A DNA stretch of 64,000 bases from Gulbenkiania mobilis (GCA_004346645.1 SMDA01000002.1:392898-456897); one strand, 5' to 3'; shown: positions 22,287 through 31,508, counted from the first letter of the stretch. Numbers and translations are program-made. The notes: generated by a model not told the origin, from the letters alone.

Positions 22287-22793
22287 TCAGACCAGCTTCT
22301 TTTCCATCATCAGGTACGCGGCCCCGCCCAGAGCCGACAGCTCGAAGCCCTGGCTTTCGTAGAGCTGCCGGCCGACACGATTGTCGGGCCGGACCTCCAG
22401 CGTGACCTTGGCGCAGCCGCGTGCGCTGCCTTCGGCTTCCACCGCGGCAAGAAGGGCCCGGCCCACGCCGGTACCACGTGCCTGAGGCGTCACCGAGATG
22501 TCGTGCAGGTTCACCGTGGGTGCCGCGTAAAAGCTGGAAAAGCCGAGAACGCACAATGCCAGCCCCACCGGCTCGCCGTTGCGCTCGGCCAGCAGGGCGA
22601 AGGTGGCAGGATGCGCGGCGAACGCCTCCGCAAGGTGTGCCCGGGCATGCTCCGAAAGGCCGTCGCCACCGCCCATGGGATCGCGGGCGTAGGCATCGGT
22701 CAGGGCTACCAGATGGGCGCGGTCGGACTCGCTGGCGGGGTCGAGCCGTCGCACGACGAGCCCAAGGTTGGCCGAAGCGGGCAGGGCGGTCAT
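22287..22793 (-). CDS. GNAT-family N-acetyltransferase
   Basis: 168 residues. The acetyl-CoA-binding stretch ISVTPQARGTGVGRALLAAVE lies near 99-119, followed by RPDNRVGRQLYESQGF. Its start codon overlaps the lysA stop by one base (TGATG), so it is translationally coupled to lysA. The acceptor is unknown. The N-terminal residues PASANLGL are encoded by a full copy of the 12-mer repeat. Confidence 0.85.
   Translation of the reverse strand: MTALPASANLGLVVRRLDPASESDRAHLVALTDAYARDPMGGGDGLSEHARAHLAEAFAAHPATFALLAERNGEPVGLALCVLGFSSFYAAPTVNLHDISVTPQARGTGVGRALLAAVEAEGSARGCAKVTLEVRPDNRVGRQLYESQGFELSALGGAAYLMMEKKLV
22766..22777 (+). repeat. Uptake-sequence-like 12-mer
   Basis: CAAGGTTGGCCGAAGC (22763-22778) at the 5' end of the GNAT gene, about 30 bp past lysA. 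Confidence 0.85.
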
Positions 22794-24052
22794 CAGTGCG
22801 TCTCCAGGAGGGCGCGTTCGTTGGCCAGCAGTGCCTCCAGCGTTTCCCGGGCCCGCACCAGACGCGGTTGTCCGTCGATACCAATCAGCACTTCGGCCGC
22901 ACGGGGGCGCGTGTTGTAGTTGCTGGCCATGGTGGAGCCGTAGGCTCCGGCCGACAGCACTGCCAGCAGATCGCCTTCCTTCACCGCCAGCGTGCGGTCC
23001 TTGCCGAGGAAATCACTCGATTCGCACACCGGGCCCACCACATCCACCTTCATCGGTGGCAGATGGGCATGGCGCACCACCGGTACGATCTGGTGATAAG
23101 CGGCGTAGAGAGACGGGCGCAACAGGTCGTTCATGGCCGCGTCCACGATGGCGAAGTTCTTGGCTTCGCCGAGCTTGAGATACTCCACCCGCGTCAGCAG
23201 TACGCCCGCATTGCCCACCAGTGAGCGGCCCGGTTCCATCACCAGCCGCAGGGGACGCCCGGCCAAGCGTTGTGCCACGGCATCGGCGTAGCCTTGCAGA
23301 TCGGGTGGGGTTTCGTCGGTGTAGCGGATGCCCACGCCACCGCCGATGTCCAGGTGGCGCAGCACGATGCCAGCCTCGGCCAGCCGGTCCACCAGTGCCA
23401 GCAGCCGGTCCAGCGCATCGATCAGAGGGGTGACGTCGGTCAGTTGCGAGCCGATATGGCAATCGATGCCCACCACGTCCAGGTGCGGTAGGGCGGCGGC
23501 CTCGCGGTATACGTCGAAGGCGGTGTCGAAGGCGATGCCGAACTTGTTGTCCTTCAGGCCGGTGGAGATGTAAGGATGCGTCTGCGCGTCCACATCCGGG
23601 TTCACCCGCAGGCTGACCGGGGCGCGGCGTCCCATCTCGCCGGCTACCTGGTTGAGACGCACCAGCTCGTTGACCGATTCCACGTTGAAGCAGTGGATGC
23701 CCGCCTCCAGGCCCATACGCATCTCGTCCGCTGTCTTGCCCACCCCGGAGAACACCACCTTCGCCGCATCAGCCCCTGCGGCCAACACGCGGGCCAATTC
23801 GCCCCCTGAAACGATGTCGAAGCCGGCCCCCAGGCGCGCAAAATGCTGCAGGATCGACAGGTTGCCGTTGGCCTTGACTGCATAGCAGATCAGGGGGTCG
23901 AGCGAGGCAAAGGCGTCCCGGTAGGCCGTGTACGCCTCGGTAAGCACGCGCTCTGCGTAGACGTAGCACGGCGTGCCGAAGCGTTCGGCAATTGCGGTGA
24001 GCGCTTGTCCGCCGAACGTGAGGGTGTCGTTGTGGTAATCCAGCTGGCTCAT
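22793..24052 (-). CDS. lysA: Diaminopimelate decarboxylase
   Basis: PLP enzyme converting meso-diaminopimelate to L-lysine. It is 419 residues from the ATG at 24052. The PLP Lys is in ICYAVKANGNLSIL near 60, the His/Gly motifs GGGVGIRYTDETPP near 230, and CESSDFLGKDRTL near 340 carries the conserved Cys. The ATG overlaps the lptM stop by 4 bp, the conserved lptM-lysA pairing opposite cyaY. Confidence 0.96.
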   Translation of the reverse strand: MSQLDYHNDTLTFGGQALTAIAERFGTPCYVYAERVLTEAYTAYRDAFASLDPLICYAVKANGNLSILQHFARLGAGFDIVSGGELARVLAAGADAAKVVFSGVGKTADEMRMGLEAGIHCFNVESVNELVRLNQVAGEMGRRAPVSLRVNPDVDAQTHPYISTGLKDNKFGIAFDTAFDVYREAAALPHLDVVGIDCHIGSQLTDVTPLIDALDRLLALVDRLAEAGIVLRHLDIGGGVGIRYTDETPPDLQGYADAVAQRLAGRPLRLVMEPGRSLVGNAGVLLTRVEYLKLGEAKNFAIVDAAMNDLLRPSLYAAYHQIVPVVRHAHLPPMKVDVVGPVCESSDFLGKDRTLAVKEGDLLAVLSAGAYGSTMASNYNTRPRAAEVLIGIDGQPRLVRARETLEALLANERALLETH

Positions 24053-24177
24053 GGCGTCGGCGCTTTCTGGCCGGCAGCCGAGGCGTTGGGGGTGGTGTCG
24101 GGGAGGTAGAGCGGGCCCTTGTAGCCACACCCGGCAAGAAGGGTGGCAAGCAGGGCGAAGAGGGCAAGGCGTCGCAT
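24049..24177 (-). CDS. lptM: LptM/YifL-type small lipoprotein
   Basis: 42 residues: signal peptide MRRLALFALLATLLAGC with the lipobox LAGC, then GYKGPLYLPDT, the diagnostic LptM sequence. In E. coli LptM helps assemble the LptD LPS translocon in the outer membrane. Overlap with lysA (ATGA) implies coupled translation. It was found from the lysA-cyaY context and confirmed by the lipobox. Confidence 0.9.
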   Translation of the reverse strand: MRRLALFALLATLLAGCGYKGPLYLPDTTPNASAAGQKAPTP

Positions 24178-24271
24178 GGTATGGTACCGAGTATGGCAAA
24201 ATCCCCATACTAGCAAAGCCGGAAGCCAGCGCCCACCGGCTTGTCCCGCATTCCACCCGGCAGGAGCACCG

Positions 24272-24589
24272 ATGACCGAAAGCGAATTTCTCGACCTTAC
24301 CGACCGCATGCTCGAGACCATCCAGAACGCCATCGACGAGGCTGGTCTGGATGCCGACTACACCCTCAACGGCGGGGTGCTCGACATTGCCTTCGACAAC
24401 GGCCAGCACATCGTCGTCAACCGGCACGGCCCCAACCAGGAAATGTGGCTGGCGGCCCGGAGCGGCGGTTTTCATTTTGCCCACGATGGCACGGCATGGC
24501 GCAACACCCGCGGCGGCAGCGATTTCTGGGAAACGCTGACCCTGCTGGTAGAGGAGGCCTCCGGCGAGGAGATTGCCTTCGAACGCTGA
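24272..24589 (+). CDS. cyaY: Frataxin homologue CyaY
   Basis: 105 residues with an acidic first helix (MTESEFLDLTDRMLETIQNAIDE) and the strand signature GGVLDIAFDNGQHIVVNR near 30-47, then PNQEMWLAARSGGFHF. It binds iron and modulates Fe-S cluster assembly on IscU/IscS. The ATG at 24272 follows CAGGAG. It is divergent from lptM-lysA with 94 bp between starts. Confidence 0.95.
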   Translation: MTESEFLDLTDRMLETIQNAIDEAGLDADYTLNGGVLDIAFDNGQHIVVNRHGPNQEMWLAARSGGFHFAHDGTAWRNTRGGSDFWETLTLLVEEASGEEIAFER

Positions 24590-24623
24590 ACGGCCGTCCG
24601 TCCCGCCTCAGGAAAGATTCTCA

Positions 24624-24833
24624 ATGATGAAGCTCGCCAGTGTGCGTTCTGTGTGTTTCACGATCTGCATCGTCAGCATCGTGGTCGGCCTGTTGCTGGG
24701 CCTGGCCATGATCTGGGACGTGGTGCAGGATTCCGCGCTCGCGTGGAAAGCCTTCATGACCATCGGCCTGTTCTTCATTGCTTCCACCCTTACCCTGACC
24801 GTCGTCCACCAGCTCGGTGACGACGAGCGCTGA
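24624..24833 (+). CDS. Small two-segment membrane protein, unrecognised
   Basis: 69 residues with two hydrophobic stretches (VCFTICIVSIVVGLLLGLAMIW and AFMTIGLFFIASTLTLTVV) joined by a short polar loop, ending QLGDDER. The start follows AGGAAAG. It lies between cyaY (34 bp) and the YqaA gene (17 bp), all in one direction, so it is likely part of that transcript. Family not recognised with confidence. Confidence 0.6.
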   Translation: MMKLASVRSVCFTICIVSIVVGLLLGLAMIWDVVQDSALAWKAFMTIGLFFIASTLTLTVVHQLGDDER

Positions 24834-24850
24834 CCGGAGGACGCCCGCGC

Positions 24851-25261
24851 TTGGATCCGATCCCGGCCGCCCTTGCAGGGGTGGCGCTGTCGGCTTTCGT
24901 CTCCGCCACCCTTCTGCCCGGAAACTCCGAAATCGCGCTGGGGGCCTTTGTGCATGCTTGGCCCGCCTGGATGTGGTCGGCCTGGCTCGTGGCCACGCTG
25001 GCCAACGGCGCTGGCAGCCTCGTCAGCTACGGTATGGGCCGCATGGTGCCCCCCCGCCCCCTGCCGGCACGCACCGCCCAGGCTTTCCGGCGTTTCGGCC
25101 CTTCGGTGTTGTTCCTGGCCTGGGTGCCCTTCATCGGCGACGCCTTGCCACTGGCGGCAGGGTGGCTGCGCCTGCCATGGCTCTCGTCTGCGGTGTGGAT
25201 CCTGCTGGGCAAGGGTGTGCGCTATTTCGTGCTGATCCGGCTGGTGGAAGCGTGGCAATAA
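24851..25261 (+). CDS. yqaA: YqaA-family (DedA/SNARE-associated-like) membrane protein
   Basis: 136 residues, several membrane segments. The order SATLLPGNSEIALGAF near 17-32, ATLANGAGSLVSYGMGR near 48-64 and FLAWVPFIGDALPLAAGWLR near 87-106 follows the YqaA group of DedA-related proteins. A TTG start at 24851 with GGAGG upstream gives the usual length; no ATG fits. Likely an inner-membrane protein of unsettled function. Confidence 0.78.
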   Translation: MDPIPAALAGVALSAFVSATLLPGNSEIALGAFVHAWPAWMWSAWLVATLANGAGSLVSYGMGRMVPPRPLPARTAQAFRRFGPSVLFLAWVPFIGDALPLAAGWLRLPWLSSAVWILLGKGVRYFVLIRLVEAWQ

Positions 25262-25293
25262 TGCGGCCTTAAGCCTGCGTGGGGCGGATCATG

Positions 25294-25305
25294 CTTCGGC
25301 CAACC
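25294..25305 (-). repeat. Uptake-sequence-like 12-mer, intergenic
   Basis: GCTTCGGCCAACCTT in the gap between yqaA and rsmA. Confidence 0.85.
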
Positions 25306-25377
25306 TTCTGGCGTCCGCCCGATTGGTAAAAACCCTTTGCCGGGGTTTACAATCCGCCAAAAACCCTGCTTCTTTAT

Positions 25378-26172
25378 ATGACCCAGCATATTCCCCGCAA
25401 ACGGTTCGGCCAGAATTTCCTCCAGGACACGCGGGTGATCGAGGACATCGTGCGTGCGGTGCGTCCCGAGCGCGCCGACACCGTCATCGAGATCGGCCCG
25501 GGCCTCGGCGCCATCACCCGCCCCCTGCTGGACCGGCTCGACCACTTGCACGTGGTGGAAATCGACCGTGACATCATTGAGCGGCTGCGTTCGGAATTCC
25601 CGCCCGAGCGGCTCACCATCCATGCCGGCGACGCGCTCGCGTTCGATTTCGCCAGCGTGGGGCCGGGTCCGCTCAAGATCGTGGGCAACCTGCCCTATAA
25701 CATCTCTACGCCCCTGCTTTTCCATCTGGCGGGCTTCGGCCAACGTGTCACCGACATGCACTTCATGCTCCAGAAGGAAGTAGTGGACCGCATGGTGGCG
25801 GCACCCTCCAGCGCGGATTACAGCCGGCTATCGGTGATGCTGCAGTATCGATTCGAGATGGAGGAGATTCTGGCCGTGCCGCCGGATGCCTTCTGGCCGC
25901 CGCCCAAGGTGGATTCGGCCGTGGTGCGGATGATCCCGCTGCCGGGCCGTGCTGGCGTGGCCGACGACGAGGCGAGGCTGGAGGACACCGTCAGCCGCGC
26001 CTTCGCCCAGCGGCGCAAGACGCTGCGCAACAACCTCAAGGGCTTGGCCGACGAGGCCGACTTTGCCGCGCTGGGCATCGACCCGGGTCTGCGGCCCGAG
26101 AACCTGCCCGTGGAGGACTATGTGCGCCTCTCCAACCACTTGGGCAAAAAACACGGTAAATCAGGGGCTTGA
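25378..26172 (+). CDS. rsmA: 16S rRNA (A1518/A1519) dimethyltransferase
   Basis: Also called KsgA. It dimethylates two adenines in helix 45 of 16S rRNA during 30S assembly. 264 residues: [11 protein letters not shown] near 7-17, the SAM motif [15 protein letters not shown] near 38-52 and catalytic NLPYNIST near 103-110. A hairpin-forming sequence (25326-25350) just upstream could be a terminator for yqaA or part of the rsmA promoter. Confidence 0.96.
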   Translation: MTQHIPRKRFGQNFLQDTRVIEDIVRAVRPERADTVIEIGPGLGAITRPLLDRLDHLHVVEIDRDIIERLRSEFPPERLTIHAGDALAFDFASVGPGPLKIVGNLPYNISTPLLFHLAGFGQRVTDMHFMLQKEVVDRMVAAPSSADYSRLSVMLQYRFEMEEILAVPPDAFWPPPKVDSAVVRMIPLPGRAGVADDEARLEDTVSRAFAQRRKTLRNNLKGLADEADFAALGIDPGLRPENLPVEDYVRLSNHLGKKHGKSGA

Positions 26173-26302
26173 TGGTGCACTGCGCCTTGCCTCCGGTGGC
26201 GAATGTTTGCACACTCCGTTTCTGGCCGGCCTTAGGGTCGGCATTGACCAGACGAACGCGGCGCACGAGCCGCCGCGCTGACCCAACCTGCGAGAGATCG
26301 GC

Positions 26303-27037
26303 ATGATTCGTTTCATCAATGTGCATAAATGGTTCAAGGACCTGCACGTGCTCAACGGCATCGACCTGCAGGTAGCGCAGGGCGAGGTGGTGGTGGTCTG
26401 CGGCCCGTCCGGTTCGGGCAAGTCCACGCTGATCCGTACCGTGAACCAGCTCGAAAGCATCAACGAGGGCGAAATCTGGGTGGACGGCAAGAACGTCACC
26501 GACCCCAAGACCGACCTGAACGCGCTGCGCGCCGAGGTCGGCTTCGTGTTCCAGCATTTCAACCTGTACCCGCATCTGTCGGTGTTGGACAACATCACCC
26601 TCTCGCCGATGCGGGTGAAGAAAATGGAGCGGGTGGCCGCCGAGAAACGGGCCGAGGAGCTCCTTGAGCGCGTAGGGCTGGCGCACAAGAAGGACGCCTT
26701 CCCGGCGCAGCTCTCCGGCGGGCAGCAGCAGCGCGTGGCTATCGCCCGTGGTCTGGCGATGCAGCCGCAGGTGATGCTGTTCGACGAACCCACCTCGGCG
26801 CTCGACCCGGAAATGATCGGTGAAGTGCTCAAGGTGATGAAGGACCTGGCCGAAAGCGGGATGACCATGATGGTAGTCACGCACGAGATGGGCTTTGCCC
26901 GCGAGGTGGCCGACCGTGTGGTCTTCGTCGATCACGGGCGCATCCTCGAGGAAGCTCCGCCGGAAGAGTTCTTCATGCGGCCGCAGCACGAGCGTGCGCA
27001 GCAGTTCCTGCGCCAGCTGCTGACCCCGATGAACTGA
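26303..27037 (+). CDS. gltL: Polar amino-acid ABC transporter ATP-binding protein (GltL/GlnQ type), copy 1
   Basis: 244-residue ATPase with Walker [10 protein letters not shown] near 34-42, signature [15 protein letters not shown] near 134-148, Walker [15 protein letters not shown] and switch His in VVTHEMGF. It energises import of glutamate/aspartate-type substrates. It is the first of two homologous ATPases bracketing the same binding-protein and permease genes; copy 2 is at 30700. Which copy pairs with the GltJ/GltK permeases cannot be told. Confidence 0.88.
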   Translation: MIRFINVHKWFKDLHVLNGIDLQVAQGEVVVVCGPSGSGKSTLIRTVNQLESINEGEIWVDGKNVTDPKTDLNALRAEVGFVFQHFNLYPHLSVLDNITLSPMRVKKMERVAAEKRAEELLERVGLAHKKDAFPAQLSGGQQQRVAIARGLAMQPQVMLFDEPTSALDPEMIGEVLKVMKDLAESGMTMMVVTHEMGFAREVADRVVFVDHGRILEEAPPEEFFMRPQHERAQQFLRQLLTPMN

Positions 27038-27137
27038 GGCCCTGCAGGACCGATACCGAATAACAGGAAATACCGTAGCAAGCCGGCCGGTGCGTGCAGT
27101 GCCGGCCAACCAGCAAGACCCACAAGGAGAAACCCCC

Positions 27138-28043
27138 ATGCGTTTTCACACTCGACTGATCGCCGCTGCAACACTCGGCGCACTGATCGCAGCTCCGGCC
27201 ATGGCCGAGGAACTGACCGGCACCCTCAAGAAGATCAAGGATTCCGGCACCATCGTGCTGGGACACCGCGATGCGTCGATCCCGTTCTCGTACCTGGCTG
27301 GCAGCGAGGCGCCGATCGGCTATTCGCACGACCTGCAGCTGAAGGTGGTGGAGAAGCTCAAAAAAGACCTGAAGATGCCGAACCTGCAGGTGAAGTACAA
27401 CCTGGTCACCTCGCAGACCCGCATCCCGCTGGTGCAGAACGGTACCGTCGATCTCGAGTGCGGTTCCACCACCAATAACCTGGAACGCCAGAAGCAGGTG
27501 GATTTCTCCGTGGGCATCTTCGAGATCGGCACGCGCCTGCTCACCGCCAAGACCTCGGGCATCAAGGACTTCCCGGACCTGAAGGGCAAGAATGTGGTGA
27601 CCACCGCGGGCACCACTTCCGAGCGCCTGCTCAAGGCCATGAACGCCGAGAAGCAGATGGGCATGAATATCATCTCGGCCAAGGACCACGGCGAATCCTT
27701 CCTGATGCTGGAGTCCGGCCGCGCCGCTGCCTTCATGATGGACGATGCCCTGCTGTACGGTGAAATGGCCAAGGCCAAGAACCCGGCCAACTGGGTGGTG
27801 ACTGGCAAGCCGCAATCGTTCGAGATCTACGGCTGCATGGTGCGCAAGGGGGATGCCCAGTTCAAGAAGGCGGTGGACGATGCCATCAAGGCGGTCTACA
27901 AGTCCGGCGAGATCAACAAGATCTACAACAAGTGGTTCATGAGCCCGGTTCCGCCCAAGGGGCTGAACCTGAACTTCCCGATGTCCGAGGAGTTCAAGCA
28001 GCTGGTGGCCAAGCCGACCGACAAGTCTGCCGAGCAGATGTAA
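27138..28043 (+). CDS. gltI: Glutamate/aspartate ABC transporter substrate-binding protein, copy 1
   Basis: 301 residues. Signal peptide MRFHTRLIAAATLGALIAAPAMA precedes the mature periplasmic protein, which opens ELTGTLKKIKDSGTIVLGHR. CGSTTNNLERQKQVDFS near 112-128 and TTAGTTSERLL near 154-164 are typical of GltI (SBP family 3). The ATG at 27138 follows CAAGGAG. It is strongly similar along its whole length to the next gene. Confidence 0.92.
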   Translation: MRFHTRLIAAATLGALIAAPAMAEELTGTLKKIKDSGTIVLGHRDASIPFSYLAGSEAPIGYSHDLQLKVVEKLKKDLKMPNLQVKYNLVTSQTRIPLVQNGTVDLECGSTTNNLERQKQVDFSVGIFEIGTRLLTAKTSGIKDFPDLKGKNVVTTAGTTSERLLKAMNAEKQMGMNIISAKDHGESFLMLESGRAAAFMMDDALLYGEMAKAKNPANWVVTGKPQSFEIYGCMVRKGDAQFKKAVDDAIKAVYKSGEINKIYNKWFMSPVPPKGLNLNFPMSEEFKQLVAKPTDKSAEQM

Positions 28044-28335
28044 GGCGCCGGACGGCCAGACACTTGGCCCGGTACGGTTAAGGCCGTGCCGGGCCATAGA
28101 CTTTGCGTCAGGTCAAAAGCCGGTAGAGGGTTTTTGAGCGAAACTCGATCAGACTGTTGCACCGCCACCCTTGCCGGTGGCCAAGAGGAAGCGACGCACA
28201 AGGAGAAGCGTTCCCACAATAAACCCTGTTCCGCACCACGGACAAAAGGGCGGGGAACCCAGCCATTCCGAAGCAAGCGGCAGGACGCCAGCCGGCGCCC
28301 TGCATTGTGTTGTGCCTTGTTACGGAGTATGCCTT

Positions 28336-29235
28336 ATGCGCTCACCCAAGCTCTGTCTGGCTGCCTGTCTGGCAGCCGCGATCGCCACGCCAGCAGGGGC
28401 TGCCGCCCCGACCGGCACGCTCAAGAAAATTGCCGACTCCGGAACGATCGTCATCGGTCACCGGGATTCCGCAATCCCCTTTGCCTATCTTGCCGACGGC
28501 AGCAAGCCGGCCGGTTATTCGATCGACCTTGCAGGCAAGGTGGTCGAGGCCGTACGCAAGGAACTGGGACGACCCAACATCGCCGTCCGTTACGCGCTGG
28601 TGACCGGCCAGACACGGATTCCGCTTCTGGTCAATGGCACCATCGACCTGGAGTGCGGCGCCACCACCAACAATGCCGAGCGCGCCCAGCAGGTGGACTT
28701 TTCGGTCGGGATCTTCTCGATCGGCACCCGCCTGATGACGCACAAGGCCTCCGGCATCCGCGACTTTGCCGACCTGAAGGGCAAGAACGTTGTGGTAGCG
28801 GCCGGCACCACATCCGAGCGCATCCTGCGCAAGATGAATGCCGACGCCAACATGGGGCTCAACATCGTGTCCGCCAAGGACAACGGTGAAGCCTTCCTGA
28901 TGCTGGAGACCCAACGGGTGGCCGCCTTCATGTCGGACGATGCCATGCTGTACGGTGAACGCGCCAAGGCGCGGGTACCGACAGACTGGATCGTCACGGG
29001 CACTCCACAGTCGCGTGAGGTTTACGGTTGCATGGTGCGCAAGGGCGACACGGCCTTCAAGGCCGTGGTCGACAAGGCGCTGAAGGCCGTGTATGCCTCG
29101 GGTGAAATAGAACGCATCTACCAGAAGTGGTTCATGCAGCCGATTCCGCCCAAAGGGCTTAACATGAATTTCCCGATGTCGCCTGAATGGCGGGCGCTCA
29201 TCCGGAAGCCGAACGATCAGCCGGCCGGGCGCTGA
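28336..29235 (+). CDS. Glutamate/aspartate ABC transporter substrate-binding protein, copy 2
   Basis: 299 residues, a paralogue of the preceding gene with the same block order (GTLKKIADSGTIVIGHRDSA, CGATTNNAERAQQVDFSVG, AAGTTSERILRKMNAD, YGCMVRKGD). Signal peptide MRSPKLCLAACLAAAIATPAGA. The ATG at 28336 follows GGAG at 7 bp. A 292-bp gap separates the paralogues, long enough for its own promoter. Probably a tandem duplication giving a second affinity or substrate range. Confidence 0.88.
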   Translation: MRSPKLCLAACLAAAIATPAGAAAPTGTLKKIADSGTIVIGHRDSAIPFAYLADGSKPAGYSIDLAGKVVEAVRKELGRPNIAVRYALVTGQTRIPLLVNGTIDLECGATTNNAERAQQVDFSVGIFSIGTRLMTHKASGIRDFADLKGKNVVVAAGTTSERILRKMNADANMGLNIVSAKDNGEAFLMLETQRVAAFMSDDAMLYGERAKARVPTDWIVTGTPQSREVYGCMVRKGDTAFKAVVDKALKAVYASGEIERIYQKWFMQPIPPKGLNMNFPMSPEWRALIRKPNDQPAGR

Positions 29236-29294
29236 ACGGCGAGTGAGCGGGTCAGAAGGGGGCGGCACTCGCCCCCTTTCATGTGGAGAGAGGA

Positions 29295-30038
29295 ATGAAT
29301 TACAACTGGGACTGGGGTGTTTTCTTCAAGTCCACCGGAGTGGGGCAGGAGATCTACCTGGACTGGTTCGTTTCCGGTCTGGGATGGACGATTGCCGTCG
29401 CCCTGGTAGCATGGATCATCGCACTCATCCTGGGTGCGGTGCTGGGCGTGATGCGGACGGTGCCCAACCGTCTGGTCGCTGGCATTGCCACCGCCTACGT
29501 CGAGCTGTTCCGTAACGTACCGCTGCTGGTGCAGCTGTTCATCTGGTACTTCCTGGTACCCGACTACCTGCCTGAAGGGCTGCAGACCTGGTTCAAGCAG
29601 GACCTGAGCCCGGCCACGTCCGCCTATGTGTCGGTGGTGGTATGCCTGGGGCTCTTTACCGCTGCCCGCGTCTGCGAGCAGGTGCGCACCGGCATTCAGG
29701 CGCTGCCGCGTGGCCAGGCGTATGCCGGCCTGGCGGTCGGTTTCAACCTGGTGCAGGTGTATCGTCACGTGCTGCTGCCGCAAGCTTTCCGCATCATCAT
29801 CCCTCCGCTGACCAGCGAGTTCCTCAACGTCTTCAAGAACTCGTCGGTAGCCTCGCTGATTGGCCTGATGGAACTCTTGGCCCAGACCCGCCAGACGGCA
29901 GAGTTTTCGGCCAACATCTTCGAGGCCTTCACCTTGGCGACGCTGATCTATTTCGTGCTCAACATGAGCCTGATGGTGTTCATGGGCTGGGTTGAGCGCC
30001 GTGTACGGGTGCCCGGCCTGATGGTAGGAGGCAAGTGA
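29295..30038 (+). CDS. gltJ: Glutamate/aspartate ABC transporter permease GltJ
   Basis: 247 residues, about five membrane segments, with the EAA-type loop EQVRTGIQALPRGQAYAGLAVG near 133-154 that contacts the ATPase. The N-terminus MNYNWDWGVFF matches GltJ. The ATG at 29295 is used because GGAGAG directly precedes it. Its stop overlaps the gltK start (TGATG). Confidence 0.9.
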   Translation: MNYNWDWGVFFKSTGVGQEIYLDWFVSGLGWTIAVALVAWIIALILGAVLGVMRTVPNRLVAGIATAYVELFRNVPLLVQLFIWYFLVPDYLPEGLQTWFKQDLSPATSAYVSVVVCLGLFTAARVCEQVRTGIQALPRGQAYAGLAVGFNLVQVYRHVLLPQAFRIIIPPLTSEFLNVFKNSSVASLIGLMELLAQTRQTAEFSANIFEAFTLATLIYFVLNMSLMVFMGWVERRVRVPGLMVGGK

Positions 30039-30703
30039 TGGACTTCAGTCAGATCGTTCCGGCCTTGCCTGCCCTGATGGAGGGCATGGTCGTCACCCTC
30101 AAGCTACTGGTGATGGCCGTCCTAGGCGGCGTGGTACTGGGCACCTTCATCGCCCTGGGCCGTCTGTCGAGCAACGCCTTCCTCTCGGGCCTGGCCAAGG
30201 CATACGTCAACTACTTCCGCTCCATCCCGCTGCTGCTGGTCATCATCTGGTTCTACTTGGCGGTGCCGATGCTGCTCAACTGGATCACCGGTGATTTTGT
30301 TCCGGTGGGCGCGTTCGCTTCGTGCCTGGTAGCCTTCATGATGTTCGAGGCGGCCTACTATGCCGAGATCGTGCGTGCCGGCATTCAGGCGATCTCGCGC
30401 GGCCAAGTCAATGCCGCCTACGCGCTGGGCATGACTTACGGTCAGGCCATGCGTCTGGTCATCCTGCCACAGGCCTTCCGCAAGATGCTGCCCCTGCTCC
30501 TGCAGCAGAGCATCATCCTGTTCCAGGACACCTCGCTGGTGTACGCCGTCGGCCTGATGGATTTTCTCAATAGCGCCCGCTCGCGCGGGGACATCCTCGG
30601 CCAGCCGCATGAGTTCCTGATTTTTGCCGGGGCCGTTTATTTCGTGATCAGTTACTGCGCTTCGTACATCGTGAAGCGCCTGCAGAAGAGGTTGGTGGTA
30701 TGA
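30038..30703 (+). CDS. gltK: Glutamate/aspartate ABC transporter permease GltK
   Basis: 221 residues with several hydrophobic segments and the EAA loop EIVRAGIQAISRGQVNAAYALG near 108-129. It forms a heterodimeric channel with GltJ. The ATG at 30038 shares one base with the gltJ stop and has AGGAGG upstream; the GTG one codon earlier is less likely. Its stop overlaps the next start by 4 bp. Confidence 0.9.
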   Translation: MDFSQIVPALPALMEGMVVTLKLLVMAVLGGVVLGTFIALGRLSSNAFLSGLAKAYVNYFRSIPLLLVIIWFYLAVPMLLNWITGDFVPVGAFASCLVAFMMFEAAYYAEIVRAGIQAISRGQVNAAYALGMTYGQAMRLVILPQAFRKMLPLLLQQSIILFQDTSLVYAVGLMDFLNSARSRGDILGQPHEFLIFAGAVYFVISYCASYIVKRLQKRLVV

Positions 30704-31437
30704 GCGCAATGATTTCGATCCAGAACGTCAACAAGTGGTATGGCGACTTTCAGGTGCTGACCGATTGCAGCACGCAGGTGGCCAAGGGTGAAGTGGTGGT
30801 GGTGTGCGGCCCGTCGGGTTCGGGCAAGTCCACGTTGATCAAGTGCGTCAACGCGCTCGAGCCTTTCCAGAAAGGCGAGATCATCGTCGACGGCATCTCG
30901 GTGGGCGCCCCCAAGACCAACCTGCCCAAGTTGCGCGCGCGCGTGGGCATGGTTTTCCAGCACTTCGAGCTTTTTCCGCACCTGACCATCACCGACAATC
31001 TGACGATTGCCCAGACCAAGGTGCTTGGCCGCTCCAAGGAGGAAGCCATGGAGAAGGGCCTGATGTATCTGGACCGCGTCGGTCTGAAGGCGCATGCCCA
31101 CAAGCACCCCGGTCAGCTTTCCGGCGGGCAGCAGCAGCGTGTGGCAATCGCCCGTGCCCTGGCCATGGACCCGGTGGCCATGCTGTTCGACGAACCGACC
31201 TCGGCGCTCGACCCGGAGATGATCAACGAGGTGCTGGACGTGATGACCGAACTGGCACAGGAAGGCATGACGATGATGTGCGTGACGCACGAGATGGGCT
31301 TTGCACGCCGTGTGGCGCATCGCGTCATCTTTATGGACAAGGGCCACATCGTAGAGGACTGCGACAAGGAATCCTTCTTTGGCAGCCCGCGCTCTGAGCG
31401 TGCCCAGCAGTTCCTGTCCAAGATCCTGCAGCATTGA
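30700..31437 (+). CDS. gltL: Polar amino-acid ABC transporter ATP-binding protein (GltL type), copy 2
   Basis: 245 residues: Walker [10 protein letters not shown] near 40, signature [15 protein letters not shown] near 140, Walker [15 protein letters not shown], switch VTHEMGFAR. Four-base overlap with gltK marks it as the ATPase native to gltJK. It is closely related to the copy at 26303. A terminator follows the stop. Confidence 0.92.
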   Translation: MSAMISIQNVNKWYGDFQVLTDCSTQVAKGEVVVVCGPSGSGKSTLIKCVNALEPFQKGEIIVDGISVGAPKTNLPKLRARVGMVFQHFELFPHLTITDNLTIAQTKVLGRSKEEAMEKGLMYLDRVGLKAHAHKHPGQLSGGQQQRVAIARALAMDPVAMLFDEPTSALDPEMINEVLDVMTELAQEGMTMMCVTHEMGFARRVAHRVIFMDKGHIVEDCDKESFFGSPRSERAQQFLSKILQH

Positions 31438-31463
31438 CCGCCACGCAGAACCTGCCTGGACAG

Positions 31464-31479
31464 GGTTCCACGTGAAACG
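31464..31479. other. parS-like site, 14 of 16 bases
   Basis: GGTTCCACGTGAAACG differs from TGTTNCACGTGAAACA only at the first and last positions and keeps the central 14-bp palindrome. It lies between gltL and the terminator stem, 16 kb from the perfect parS in tkt. Confidence 0.7.
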
Positions 31480-31502
31480 CCGCCTCTCGGGGCGGCGTTT
31501 TT
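31475..31502 (+). terminator. Rho-independent terminator of the glt operon
   Basis: AAACGCCGCC (31475-31484), loop TCTCGG, GGCGGCGTTT (31491-31500), then TT. Its left arm shares five bases with the parS-like site. It may also serve the convergent thpR transcript. Confidence 0.85.
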
Positions 31503-31508
31503 CATGGA

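Noticed and set aside
28044..28335. Possible gene between the two binding-protein genes
   Set aside because: The only open frame is an N-terminal extension of the second binding protein without a ribosome site; the secretion signal begins at 28336.
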